From contig NZ_JFBL01000002.1 of NCBI RefSeq assembly GCF_000597725.1, positions 1 to 64,000 of the forward strand: a stretch of DNA of 64,000 bases, in the 5' to 3' direction. Shown piece after piece: positions 20,032-28,806 of the stretch. Source of the stretch: Sulfurospirillum arcachonense DSM 9755. Its GTDB lineage: Bacteria > Campylobacterota > Campylobacteria > Campylobacterales > Sulfurospirillaceae. The notes below the pieces were generated by a model. The model was given only the letters and a program-made list of their open reading frames with translations. It did not search any database and was not told where the DNA came from. The first letter of the stretch is position 1. The number at the start of each line of letters is the position of its first letter. The translations under genes were made by a program, and so were the position numbers.

Positions 20032-20715
20032 TTGCATTCATTAGATTTATATGCCAAAATTGAACCTTTAATAGGTTTTTATGATGAGTATGATGCTTTA
20101 TACTCATCATATCTGCAACTTCTTTACCCTTTACATGTAAATACTATTTTAGATATTGGTTGTGGTAATGGAAGACTTCTAAAACTTTTACAGGATAATG
20201 ATTTTAAAGCTTTTGGGATTGACAGAAGTAAAGAGATGATAACAAGAGCACAAAGTCTTGGAGTCAATGCAGATACAAAAGAGTTAAAAGAATTTAAAAA
20301 AGGTTCATTTGAGTGTGCGTTAGCAGTGGGTGATGTTTTAAACTATATGAAAGAAGATGAGCTTAATAGTTTTTTTTCTGATGTTTCAAATACTCTCTCA
20401 GATGAGGGTTATTTTTTGTTTGATGTGAATACTTTAGCTGGTTTTGAAGTAGCTGATGGAGCAGTTGTTAAAGATGAAGAAGATAAGTTTTTATCTATTG
20501 AAGCAAATTTTGAAGAAAACATACTTACGACAAATATAACTTTGTTCGAAAAAGAGGGTAAAACTTTCAATAAAATAAGTGGTGAAGTAAAGCAGTATTA
20601 TCATACTAAAGAAGTGTTTCAGAATTTAAAAGAGTTTAGATATGTAGCTGATTCTCCTATTAGTATGTTTAGTGATGAAGAAGAAAAGTTGCTAATATTA
20701 CTACAAAAGAGGTAA
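20032..20715 (+). CDS. class I SAM-dependent methyltransferase
   Basis: 227 aa with the SAM-binding motif LDIGCGNGRLLKLL, the acidic residue in FGIDRSKEM, and a post-motif region typical of small-molecule methyltransferases. The TTG start lies one base after the mqo stop, so it is cotranscribed with mqo. Substrate unknown. One exact palindrome copy (20131) is read as PLHVN just before motif I. Confidence 0.85.
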   Translation: MHSLDLYAKIEPLIGFYDEYDALYSSYLQLLYPLHVNTILDIGCGNGRLLKLLQDNDFKAFGIDRSKEMITRAQSLGVNADTKELKEFKKGSFECALAVGDVLNYMKEDELNSFFSDVSNTLSDEGYFLFDVNTLAGFEVADGAVVKDEEDKFLSIEANFEENILTTNITLFEKEGKTFNKISGEVKQYYHTKEVFQNLKEFRYVADSPISMFSDEEEKLLILLQKR

Positions 20716-20750
20716 AATAATAAAAAGTAATTTTTTTATAAAGGCTTTTT

Positions 20751-21599
20751 ATGCAAACAGTAGCAATAACAGGTGCAAGTGGCTTTGTGGGTAGTTCTTT
20801 AAAACAAATGTTTGAAAAACAAAATTTTAAAGTTCTTTCCATTAAAAGAGATGAATTACAAAATTTAGAAAAACTTACTACTATTATAAATGAAAGTGAT
20901 ATACTCATAAACTTAGCAGGTGCAAGTATTATAAATCGTTGGAGTGAAGAGTATAAAAAGATTCTTTATTCCAGTCGAATAGAAACTACAAAATATCTTC
21001 TTGATGCAATCACTCAATCTCAAAACAGACCAAAATATTTCATATCTACTTCTGCTATTGGCATTTATAAAAATAATGATACGTATGATGAAGATAGTTT
21101 AGACCTTGAGAATGATTTTTTAGCCAATCTTTGTAAAGAATGGGAAGAAATTGCTTTAGAAGCAAAAATGTATGGGGTAAAAACTTCTATATTTAGATTT
21201 GGTATTGTAATGGGAAAGGGAGGAGCATTGGCAAAAATGTTACTACCTTTTAAATTAGGAATTGGAGGAACTATAGCAAGTGGAAAACAAGCTTTTTCTT
21301 TTATTCATATTGAAGATTTGATGAGAGCATATAAGTTTGTGATAGAACAAGAGTTAGAAGGTGTTTTTAATCTGTGTGCACCAACTTCTACAACCAATGA
21401 GGGCTTAACAAGAACACTTGGTAAAAAGTTACATAGGCCTACATTTTTTCCAATTCCTGAGTTTGTATTAAAATTATTGTTTGGTGAAGGATCAAAAGTT
21501 TTGTGTGATGGTCAAAGAGTTATTCCTAAAAGATTAATTGAAAATGGATTTGAGTTTAAGTATGAAAATATAGATCAGACTATACAGGATTTAGTATGA
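20751..21599 (+). CDS. TIGR01777/YfcH-family NAD(P)-binding epimerase-like protein
   Basis: Extended short-chain dehydrogenase fold. N-terminal GASGFVGSSL is the nucleotide-binding glycine loop; NLAGASIINRWS and STSAIGIY are typical for the YfcH/SDR39U1 group, and the C-terminal domain contains VPKR-like VIPKRLIENGF. Cellular role of the family is unknown. It overlaps the glutathione peroxidase gene by 4 bases. Confidence 0.85.
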   Translation: MQTVAITGASGFVGSSLKQMFEKQNFKVLSIKRDELQNLEKLTTIINESDILINLAGASIINRWSEEYKKILYSSRIETTKYLLDAITQSQNRPKYFISTSAIGIYKNNDTYDEDSLDLENDFLANLCKEWEEIALEAKMYGVKTSIFRFGIVMGKGGALAKMLLPFKLGIGGTIASGKQAFSFIHIEDLMRAYKFVIEQELEGVFNLCAPTSTTNEGLTRTLGKKLHRPTFFPIPEFVLKLLFGEGSKVLCDGQRVIPKRLIENGFEFKYENIDQTIQDLV

Positions 21600-22129
21600 A
21601 AATATTATTGACATTATTCCTGTTTTTTAGTTTAAGTTTTGCAGGAGAGACAATGAGTATTTATGATATGAGTGTAAAAACAATTGATGGTGAAAGTGTC
21701 AGTTTAAGTAAGTATAAAAACCGTGTAATGCTTATAGTTAATGTTGCTAGTAAATGTGGTTTTACAAGTCAGTATGAAGGATTACAGCATTTACATGCAA
21801 AGTACAATCAAAAAGGTCTTAGTGTATTAGGTTTTCCTTCTAATCAGTTTTTAGAACAAGAACCAGGTACTGAAAAAGAGATTAAATCTTTTTGTACATT
21901 AACATATGGTGTTGAGTTTGATATGTTTAGTAAAGTTGATGTAAATGGTGATGATGAGATTCCACTCTATAAATATTTAAAAAAACAAAAAAGTGGTTTT
22001 TTAGGTCTTGGTACTATTAAATGGAACTTCACAAAGTTTTTAGTGGACAGACAAGGTAATGTTGTGAAACGCTATGCTCCTTCTACAAAACCAAGAGAGA
22101 TTGAAAAAGATATACAAAAGCTGTTATAA
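21596..22129 (+). CDS. periplasmic glutathione peroxidase-like thiol peroxidase
   Basis: 177 aa with a cleavable signal peptide (about 17 residues ending SLSFA) and a GPx-fold domain: catalytic cysteine in NVASKCGFTSQ, the glutamine in FPSNQF, and the WNFTKFL tryptophan/asparagine. It is the Cys form; such bacterial enzymes usually use thioredoxin-like reductants and detoxify peroxides. It is coupled to the epimerase-like gene and converges on the isochorismatase-like gene 1 base away. Confidence 0.92.
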   Translation: MKILLTLFLFFSLSFAGETMSIYDMSVKTIDGESVSLSKYKNRVMLIVNVASKCGFTSQYEGLQHLHAKYNQKGLSVLGFPSNQFLEQEPGTEKEIKSFCTLTYGVEFDMFSKVDVNGDDEIPLYKYLKKQKSGFLGLGTIKWNFTKFLVDRQGNVVKRYAPSTKPREIEKDIQKLL

Positions 22130-22130
22130 G

Positions 22131-22673
22131 TTATTTGACTACAGCACTCAATTCTTTAAATATTTCATTTTTAGAACTTAGGCATAACTCAAATAGGATT
22201 GATTCATATGTTGTAGGAATTGCTCCTGCTTGTATCATTCTTTGTATTGCTACGGTTTTATCATTACTATTTCTTGAGTTAATACAATCTGTGACTAAAA
22301 CAGGAATAAATCCATGTTCTAGTAAATCTAAAACACTTTGAAGTACACAAACGTGGGCTTCAATACCAAAAACAATAACAAACTTTTTTTTATTTTGTTT
22401 TATAACATTCATGGTTGTATCTGTTTTACAGCAACTAAAAGTAAATTTTTCATAAGCTATTTCATTTTTCAAAAGCTCTTTTATGGGTTCAATTGTATAT
22501 CCTATACCTTGTGGGTATTGTTCATTGAGAATAAAAGGCACTTGCAAAATTTTAAGCCCTTTGATAAGTTTGAGGGTATTTTTTAAAAGCAATTCATTAT
22601 TGCTTATGTGTGGGAAAATTTTTTCTTGTATGTCAACTACTAAAGCTTGAGTTTGCTGTAAATCAATTCTCAT
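22131..22673 (-). CDS. isochorismatase-family cysteine hydrolase (YcaC-like)
   Basis: 180 aa with the family triad visible: Asp in VVDIQEK, Lys in YEKFTFSC, and the nucleophile Cys in FGIEAHVCVLQS. These enzymes hydrolyse isochorismate or amides; the subgroup resembles YcaC, whose substrate is uncertain. It lies 9 bases downstream of the CheX-like gene, probably in one operon. Confidence 0.88.
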   Translation of the reverse strand: MRIDLQQTQALVVDIQEKIFPHISNNELLLKNTLKLIKGLKILQVPFILNEQYPQGIGYTIEPIKELLKNEIAYEKFTFSCCKTDTTMNVIKQNKKKFVIVFGIEAHVCVLQSVLDLLEHGFIPVLVTDCINSRNSNDKTVAIQRMIQAGAIPTTYESILFELCLSSKNEIFKELSAVVK

Positions 22674-22682
22674 AACATATCC

Positions 22683-23726
22683 TTATGTTGTAATATACAT
22701 GTAAAAAGGTTTGCCCTCAAGGTCCATATTTATCCAAATACCACTATTATCAGAGAGGGAATTTATTGTAGAAGTAATTGTTGTATAGGTTCTAGGAAGT
22801 TCAAAAAGAACTTTTATATCTTTTTGAGAAAGTTTAGTTTTTGCACCACCAGTTATAATATTACAAAATTCACCTATACCATCACTAATGCCTTCTAAAT
22901 CATTAGGATTTAACTTTTCACCAAGCATCGCTTCAATAGAAAGTAAGGCCACTTCTTTTGGAAAAATAAGAACAAATTTTCCTATTATAGCACCTTTAAA
23001 TTGCATGATTGCACATATACTATTGTTCGGTATGTCTTTATTAAAAGGACTTATTAAGTGAGAAGTTTTTTTTGCTGTTAAGCCTGTAAGCATTTCTAAA
23101 TTTTCTACTGCTGTATCTATAAAAATTGGTAAGTTACTTACGAGTGCTTTGGATAAAGAAAAAGCGGCTTTTGATTTTTCTTTTTTTTCTTTATCTAAAT
23201 TTATTTTAGTTTGGGAAATGGCAAAATCGATATTTTTATCATTGATTTTCTTTTGGAATTCTTCTTTATCTTTTGTGTATACTATATTGTGTTCAAATCT
23301 TGTAAGTAAAGCAGCTTGTTTATCTAGTTCTTCCTCATCTTTTGGATCATCATACATAAGAATCTTTAGCTTTTTTTTAAAATCTTGTGTATTTAAAAAG
23401 AGTATGGCTAAATCGAAAGTTTTAAATAGTTTGATATAAGTAGATTTTGTTTCTTTTTTGAGAATTTGATATAAAGCACTATCATATTCGCCTAAACATA
23501 CAGGAACTTCTAGTGCAGTAGTTACTTTTTGTAGTAGTAATAAAAAATTTTTTAAATTATTTAAATCATATGGGACATTTTGTAAAGATATAAAAATTCC
23601 ACGCAATTTTCTCTCTTCTATATTTATTTGCATTGCATAGATTTCTTGAAGTAATAACTTGCTGTTTCTCTCTATCATTTTACCTTCATAAGTAAAATAG
23701 AGGATTTTATTTTTTACAGTTTTCAT
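22683..23726 (-). CDS. protein with C-terminal CheX-like domain
   Basis: About 347 aa. The C-terminal 150 residues match the CheX/CheC phosphatase fold, including E-F-C-N-I-I-T-G-G near residue 295, where the E-x-x-N pair is the CheY-phosphate-binding site. The first 110 residues alternate helices and strands like a STAS-type domain (FISLQNVPYDLNN), and the middle has a receiver-like appearance with KILMYDDPKDE. It may link chemotaxis phospho-signalling to another input. The ATG at 23726 is preceded by TAAAAT only 5 bases away and no ribosome-binding site; a TTG at 23741 is the alternative. Confidence 0.7.
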   Translation of the reverse strand: MKTVKNKILYFTYEGKMIERNSKLLLQEIYAMQINIEERKLRGIFISLQNVPYDLNNLKNFLLLLQKVTTALEVPVCLGEYDSALYQILKKETKSTYIKLFKTFDLAILFLNTQDFKKKLKILMYDDPKDEEELDKQAALLTRFEHNIVYTKDKEEFQKKINDKNIDFAISQTKINLDKEKKEKSKAAFSLSKALVSNLPIFIDTAVENLEMLTGLTAKKTSHLISPFNKDIPNNSICAIMQFKGAIIGKFVLIFPKEVALLSIEAMLGEKLNPNDLEGISDGIGEFCNIITGGAKTKLSQKDIKVLFELPRTYTTITSTINSLSDNSGIWINMDLEGKPFYMYITT

Positions 23727-23806
23727 GTGACATTTTATCAAAAAATTGTTAATTTTAATATAAAAAATACATTATATATAATAGGAGATTATAACATTAG
23801 ATTTGA

Positions 23807-23812
23807 TATAAT
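23807..23812 (+). promoter_or_regulatory. -10 box for pyk
   Basis: TATAAT in TTTGATATAAT, about 49 bases before the pyk ATG. Confidence 0.5.
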
Positions 23813-23860
23813 TTTGTAATAATTTAATAGTAAACTAAAAATAAAAGAAGGATGATAAAA

Positions 23861-25309
23861 ATGAGTAAAAAAACAAAGATTTTGGCAACAGTTGGTCCAG
23901 CAAGTGATAGTATAGAGGTTTTAGAAGGGCTAATTAAAGCAGGAGTTAATGTTTTTCGTCTAAACTTTAGTCATGGAACTCACGAATATCACTCAGAAAC
24001 TTTAAAAAAAATAAGACAAGCTTCAGAAAATGTAAAAATTAAAGTAGGGGTTCTTCAAGATATTTGTGGACCTAAAGTAAGGGTTGGTAAATTAAAAGAA
24101 GATTTTTTATTAAAACAAGGTGATAAAGTTACTTTTGTAAAAGAAATTATAGAGGGTGAAAAAACAGGAGACAACTCTTATAAACTTTGTATTAATCAAC
24201 CTGAAATTTTAGATATGCTAAAAGTAGATGAGTATATTTATCTTTATGATGGAACTATAAAAGCAAAAGTAACAGAAATAGAAGACGAAATAATCACTAT
24301 AATTGAAAATGACGGAAAATTATCTTCTAATAAAGGTGTGAATTTTCCAAGTACTGTTATAAATATTGAAGTTATTACTGAAAAAGATGAACATGATTTA
24401 CTATGGGGTGCAAAAAATGGTGTTGATTTTGTTGCAGTTTCATTTGTACAAAATGCACAAGATATTATAAAAGTAAGAGGCATTTTAGAAGGACACAAAT
24501 CAAGAAGTCAAATATTTGCAAAAATAGAAAAATTTGATGCAGTTGAAAATATAGATGAGATTTTAGAAGTGAGTGATGGTATTATGGTTGCTCGTGGAGA
24601 TCTTGGTATAGAAGTACCTTACTATAAAGTTCCAAGTATTCAAAAAAGAATTATACGTAAAGCAAATGCAGCGTCTAAACCGGTTATTACTGCAACTCAA
24701 ATGCTTTTATCTATGGCTTTCAACGAAGTAGCAACTAGAGCTGAAATTAGTGACGTCGCAAATGCAGTATTAGATGGAACAGATGCTGTGATGCTTTCAG
24801 AAGAGAGTGCCGTAGGTAATAATCCAATAAATGTTGTTGAAGTTATGTCAAACACTATTAAAGAGACTGAATCAGTATACCCATATAATAAATTTAACAG
24901 ATATGAATTTTTAGATGATACAGATATTATCTCGGAGTCAATTGCTAAATTATCTACAAATCTCAATGTGGAAGCTGTTATTAGTTTAACAAGTTCTGGT
25001 ATGAGTGCAAAAAAGCTTGCTCGTTATAGAATTAAAAGTCACATATATGCGGTAACACACGATGAAAGAGTTGCACGATCACTTACTATTGCATGGGGTG
25101 TTACTCCGATTATGACAATAGAAAAAGGAAGTAATATCAATATAATTTTAGCGCAAACAATTCAAAATGGATTGCAAAAAGATTTTATTGATAAAGATAA
25201 AACATACATAGTGACAGCTGGTTACCCAACAGGTATTCCTGGTAACACGAACTTTATTCGTATCATGAAAAGAGAACAGATAGAACATTATATTGATTTA
25301 GTAATATAA
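23861..25309 (+). CDS. pyk: pyruvate kinase
   Basis: Converts phosphoenolpyruvate and ADP to pyruvate and ATP. It begins KTKILATVGPASDS and has FRLNFSHG, the active-site VARGDLGIEVP and the potassium/magnesium site of the barrel, followed by ATQMLLSM. At 482 aa it is full length, with a C-terminal domain. The ATG at 23861 is chosen because AAGAAGG directly abuts the earlier in-frame ATG at 23852. A hairpin terminator follows. Confidence 0.97.
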   Translation: MSKKTKILATVGPASDSIEVLEGLIKAGVNVFRLNFSHGTHEYHSETLKKIRQASENVKIKVGVLQDICGPKVRVGKLKEDFLLKQGDKVTFVKEIIEGEKTGDNSYKLCINQPEILDMLKVDEYIYLYDGTIKAKVTEIEDEIITIIENDGKLSSNKGVNFPSTVINIEVITEKDEHDLLWGAKNGVDFVAVSFVQNAQDIIKVRGILEGHKSRSQIFAKIEKFDAVENIDEILEVSDGIMVARGDLGIEVPYYKVPSIQKRIIRKANAASKPVITATQMLLSMAFNEVATRAEISDVANAVLDGTDAVMLSEESAVGNNPINVVEVMSNTIKETESVYPYNKFNRYEFLDDTDIISESIAKLSTNLNVEAVISLTSSGMSAKKLARYRIKSHIYAVTHDERVARSLTIAWGVTPIMTIEKGSNINIILAQTIQNGLQKDFIDKDKTYIVTAGYPTGIPGNTNFIRIMKREQIEHYIDLVI

Positions 25310-25323
25310 AGATTTTTCTCTTC

Positions 25324-25353
25324 AAGAGGAGGTAGTCGTGAAAGCTTCCTCTT
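25324..25353 (+). terminator. pyk terminator hairpin
   Basis: AAGAGGAGG pairs with CTTCCTCTT (9 bp, one G-U), followed within 10 bases by a T-rich stretch. Confidence 0.6.
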
Positions 25354-25423
25354 ACAATAATTTTTCCTTTTAACAATAACTACACGCAATTTGAGTAATA
25401 TTCTTAAAATAAAGGAATAAATC

Positions 25424-26389
25424 ATGACAATTATAAAAAAACCAGATTGGTATATAAGTGAAAATGAAGTTACAGATGAGGCACTGTTTAACAAACGTCG
25501 TAACTTTTTAAAACTAGGTGCAGCTGCTTTGGTTTCTTCTTCTGTTATAGCTGAAAAATTAGCTGCTGTTGAGAATGTTAAAAGAGAATCGTTAAAGTTT
25601 CAAAAAACTACTTTTGGTAAAGGGTTAGAATTAAACTCATATGACCAAGCCAGTACTTATAATAATTTTTATGAATTTTCAACTTCTAAAAGTGATCCAG
25701 CAAAGATGGCTCACACTTTAAAACCAAACCCTTGGGATGTAGAAATCCTTGGTGAAGTGGAAAATCCTATGGTGATTAGTCTTGAAGATATTTATAATTC
25801 ATATCCTTTAGAAGAAAGAATATATCGTTTTCGTTGTGTAGAAGGTTGGTCTATGGTTGTCCCTTGGATTGGAGTTACTTTATCGCATATTCTTCAAAAA
25901 GCAAAACCAACTTCAAAAGCAAAGTATGTAAAATTTACTACTTTAGTTGACCCCAAACAGTTTCCAGATCAAAAAGCAGGAAAACTTTTTCCAAATATTC
26001 CCTATCCCTATGTAGAAGGTCTTAGAATGGATGAAGCTATGAATGAGCTTACTTTTATGAGTGTAGGAATGTACGGTAAAATGTTACCAAATCAAAATGG
26101 CGCACCTATTCGTTTGGTGGTTCCTTGGAAATATGGCTTTAAGAGTATTAAATCTATAGTAAGTATAGAGTTAGTAGAAGAAGAACCACTCAATACTTGG
26201 AAAATGATAAATGATTTAGAGTATGGTTTTTATGCAAATGTAAATCCAAATGTAGATCACCCAAGATGGTCCCAAGCAAAAGAGAGAAAACTAGGAAGTT
26301 TTTTTAAAACTGAAACTCTTATGTTTAATGGCTATGAAAAAGAAGTAGGACATATGTATAAAGATATGGATTTAAGAAGGTATATTTAA
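25424..26389 (+). CDS. msrP: periplasmic methionine sulfoxide reductase, molybdopterin subunit
   Basis: MsrP (YedY) reduces methionine sulfoxide in periplasmic proteins using a molybdopterin cofactor. The Tat signal [16 protein letters not shown] lies at about residues 25-40. The molybdenum-ligand cysteine is in [11 protein letters not shown] (near residue 140), and [11 protein letters not shown] is conserved. The 321-aa length is usual. The downstream msrQ overlaps its stop codon, giving the standard msrPQ pair. Confidence 0.96.
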   Translation: MTIIKKPDWYISENEVTDEALFNKRRNFLKLGAAALVSSSVIAEKLAAVENVKRESLKFQKTTFGKGLELNSYDQASTYNNFYEFSTSKSDPAKMAHTLKPNPWDVEILGEVENPMVISLEDIYNSYPLEERIYRFRCVEGWSMVVPWIGVTLSHILQKAKPTSKAKYVKFTTLVDPKQFPDQKAGKLFPNIPYPYVEGLRMDEAMNELTFMSVGMYGKMLPNQNGAPIRLVVPWKYGFKSIKSIVSIELVEEEPLNTWKMINDLEYGFYANVNPNVDHPRWSQAKERKLGSFFKTETLMFNGYEKEVGHMYKDMDLRRYI

Positions 26390-26940
26390 TGAAAAGAAGC
26401 TTATTGTTTTTTGTTTTGTTATTGCCACTTTTGTATCTTTTAATTAGTGTACAAAGTGCCAATGATCCTATTAAATATATCTTTACATGTACAGGGATTA
26501 GCTCTTTAATAATCCTTATACTGTCTCTTAGTTTAACTCCTTTAAAAAAGATTATTAATCTTATAAAGTATAGAAGGATGATGGGACTTTTTTCCTTTTT
26601 TTATGCTTTATTGCATTTTTTAAATTTTTATATTTTAGATGCTCAGTTTGATGTTACTTTTGTATTAAAAGAGACACTTGATAAGCCTTTTATTTATCTT
26701 GGAATGATTGCTTTTAGTATTCTTTTATTTATGGCGATTACATCTACAAGAAAATTATTTGCTAAATTTAATAAATGGCATAAATTAGTCTATATAGTTC
26801 TCATTTTAGTTGTAATTCATGAAGCAATGGCTCAAAAAGTTTTAGGAAACTTAGAGTTTATGTTTATTTTTATGACTATTGTTTTGTTGGGATATAGAGC
26901 TTTTCTATTCAGAGTGAAGTGGTTAAAAAAGAAAAAGTGA
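26389..26940 (+). CDS. msrQ: heme-binding membrane subunit of the MsrPQ system
   Basis: 183 aa with about five or six hydrophobic spans and histidines within them (FYALLHFLNF, KWHKLVY, VIHEAMAQ) placed as in the ferric-reductase-like MsrQ family. It passes electrons from the quinone pool or flavin reductase to MsrP. The TAATG junction couples translation to msrP. A TTACATGTAC near-copy is read as FTCT. Confidence 0.92.
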   Translation: MKRSLLFFVLLLPLLYLLISVQSANDPIKYIFTCTGISSLIILILSLSLTPLKKIINLIKYRRMMGLFSFFYALLHFLNFYILDAQFDVTFVLKETLDKPFIYLGMIAFSILLFMAITSTRKLFAKFNKWHKLVYIVLILVVIHEAMAQKVLGNLEFMFIFMTIVLLGYRAFLFRVKWLKKKK

Positions 26941-26959
26941 TTTTATGAACATATTAACA

Positions 26960-27412
26960 ATGAAAAAAATAATAGCTTTAGGATTAATTGTATTTCCTTT
27001 ATATACATTATCGGCAGACGATTGGCCAGAAGGTAGTGCAATGCATGCTGGTAATCTTGAAGCTAAAAAACGGGATATTAAAATTAAGAGAGTTAATAAG
27101 TTAGTGAACAAGATTGATGCAAAGTTGCAAACTATACAGTATGCTACCGTTACTTATTGGAATGGTTCTTTAGAAAAGCAGCATAAAGCTTGGCTAGATT
27201 ACGTAGATAAAACTTGTATGATGAGTGGAGTGATGACTGGTTCTGGAGGTTCATGGCCAAGTTATTATGCATTAAAGTGTGAAAATAATATGCTCGATCA
27301 AAGATTGTTTACTTTAACAAATACTTTTCAATGTATAAAAAGACATGTAAAGAATAAAGAAGAGTTTGATGTTGCAAATTGTTTATATCAAAGCTTTAGC
27401 ATTACATACTAA
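26960..27412 (+). CDS. periplasmic protein with LprI-type (lysozyme-inhibitor-like) domain
   Basis: A signal peptide (MKKIIALGLIVFPLYTLSA) precedes about 130 residues with three or four cysteines, including CMMSGVMTGSGGSW and LKCENNMLDQRL. These match the pattern of DUF1311/LprI-like domains (W..y....C....G.gGS....y...C....). Such domains inhibit lysozyme in some species. The start may instead be the ATG at 26945. It follows msrQ by only a few bases, so it may be cotranscribed with msrPQ. Confidence 0.65.
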   Translation: MKKIIALGLIVFPLYTLSADDWPEGSAMHAGNLEAKKRDIKIKRVNKLVNKIDAKLQTIQYATVTYWNGSLEKQHKAWLDYVDKTCMMSGVMTGSGGSWPSYYALKCENNMLDQRLFTLTNTFQCIKRHVKNKEEFDVANCLYQSFSITY

Positions 27413-27438
27413 AGCATATAAAGAAAATTTATAAAAAA

Positions 27439-28626
27439 TTAAATAGTTTGTACTTTTAAATCTAAGCATAAAATTTTTTCTTTATCGTCAAGTATAAATT
27501 TTTGTGCAAAAGTTCTACACATACGACCTGATGCTCTAGAAATATATTTTTGACTCAGATAATTTCCTCGTTTTGATTCTTTTGTTATGTAAAAGTACTC
27601 TTTAAGTTCATGATTATCACCTTCTTTAGCAGGCTGAAAAAAATCATTTGTATCAGCACTAATAAAAGTATCCCCTTCTTGAATCCCAGTAATAGCATCA
27701 ATAAAATAGATAGCTTCTATATTGTCATGTTTTTGTAAAAAATTGGAAAAATTAACAGTTTGTGTTTTCTTTATTGACTTGATAATTTTAAGGGTATAAT
27801 CTTTAGCACTTTTGATGATAAGTTTTTTATTTTTCATTGAATCTTTAACGTTTTGTGTATGTTTAGCTCCAATATAAGCAATTTTTTCATCTAAAAGCGT
27901 TTTATTATATGGTAAGTTGCTTGGTCTTGCAAACCAAAATCCTTGAAAAAAGTCAATATCAAGTTTTAAAGAACGCAATATTTCTTCTTCATCTTCCACG
28001 CCTTCGGAAAGAACAAGGGCACCTATATTGAAACACATATTTGCAACAGATTTTAAAATCTCTTTATTAATAAAATTTTTATGTACGTTAAAAATAATAG
28101 AGCGATCAACTTTTACAATATGTGGACGTACAGTTGAAATACGATCAAAATTAGCATTACCTGCTCCAAAATCATCAAGGGCTATTATAAAACCTCGTTC
28201 TTTATAAAAATTACAAAATTCTTTGAGTCTTTGGGTGTTTTTTATTTGATACTCTTTGATTTCAATAACAATACGTGAAGGTGGGATACCTAACTCTTGT
28301 GCAACTGAGGAAAATACAAAATCTTCAATCGAGATAGTAGTATCGAGTAAATGTGATTCAAAGTTTAGAAACAATAATAGCTCTTTATTTTCTTGCCATA
28401 AAGGTTTAAAACTTTGTAAAGCTTTATTTCGTACAAATTTATCAAGTACAAAAGATAGATTTTCTTTTTTTGCTTGATCAAAAACAAATATAGGTGAGAG
28501 TAGTTCTTCATGTTCATCATATGCTCGCATTAAAGCTTCAAATCCAATAACTCTAGCATTACGGATAGAAATAATAGGCTGAAAATAGATATGAATACTA
28601 TCGTCTTCAATAAGTTTTTTAATCAC
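27439..28626 (-). CDS. EAL-domain c-di-GMP phosphodiesterase with C-terminal sensor-like region
   Basis: The EAL domain fills the first 235 residues: FEALMRAYDE, then LNFES, IALDDFGAGNANF, KVDRSII and the late EGVEDEEE, so the catalytic residues look intact. The last 140 residues form a separate domain (QEGDTFISADTNDFFQPAKEGDNHELKEYF split over two strands), resembling a Cache-like or YkuI-type C-terminal domain. The start is set at GTG 28626, which has a GAAGGAA ribosome-binding site; an upstream ATG at 28656 lacks one. Confidence 0.9.
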   Translation of the reverse strand: MIKKLIEDDSIHIYFQPIISIRNARVIGFEALMRAYDEHEELLSPIFVFDQAKKENLSFVLDKFVRNKALQSFKPLWQENKELLLFLNFESHLLDTTISIEDFVFSSVAQELGIPPSRIVIEIKEYQIKNTQRLKEFCNFYKERGFIIALDDFGAGNANFDRISTVRPHIVKVDRSIIFNVHKNFINKEILKSVANMCFNIGALVLSEGVEDEEEILRSLKLDIDFFQGFWFARPSNLPYNKTLLDEKIAYIGAKHTQNVKDSMKNKKLIIKSAKDYTLKIIKSIKKTQTVNFSNFLQKHDNIEAIYFIDAITGIQEGDTFISADTNDFFQPAKEGDNHELKEYFYITKESKRGNYLSQKYISRASGRMCRTFAQKFILDDKEKILCLDLKVQTI

Positions 28627-28726
28627 AAGTGTTCCTTCAAATATAAACAAACACAATTATACATTATTAGTAGCTGATTTTTGTGCTTAATAAAGAGGCA
28701 AATAATTTTGAATAGAACATTTTTTT

Positions 28727-28768
28727 AATATTAGTATGCTATAATAATACGAAATAAATATTAGTATT
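28727..28768 (+). promoter_or_regulatory. candidate operator of the nik operon
   Basis: The 11-base sequence AATATTAGTAT occurs at 28727-28737 and again at 28758-28768, exactly 31 bp apart (three helical turns). Alternating half-sites GTAT / ATAC / GTAT run through it and enclose the -10 box, as expected for a repressor site. A nickel regulator such as NikR is the obvious guess; no nikR gene is in the window. Confidence 0.45.
28740..28745 (+). promoter_or_regulatory. extended -10 box for the nik operon
   Basis: TATAAT preceded by TGC (extended -10), lying between the two 11-base direct repeats, 62 bases before the nikA ATG. Confidence 0.6.
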
Positions 28769-28806
28769 AAATATAATATATATTTTTATTACAAAAGGAG
28801 ATATGC

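Noticed and set aside
26945-26959. Earlier ATG for the LprI-like gene
   Set aside because: It would add five residues before a standard signal peptide; the ATG at 26960 gives a normal basic start, although it cannot be excluded.
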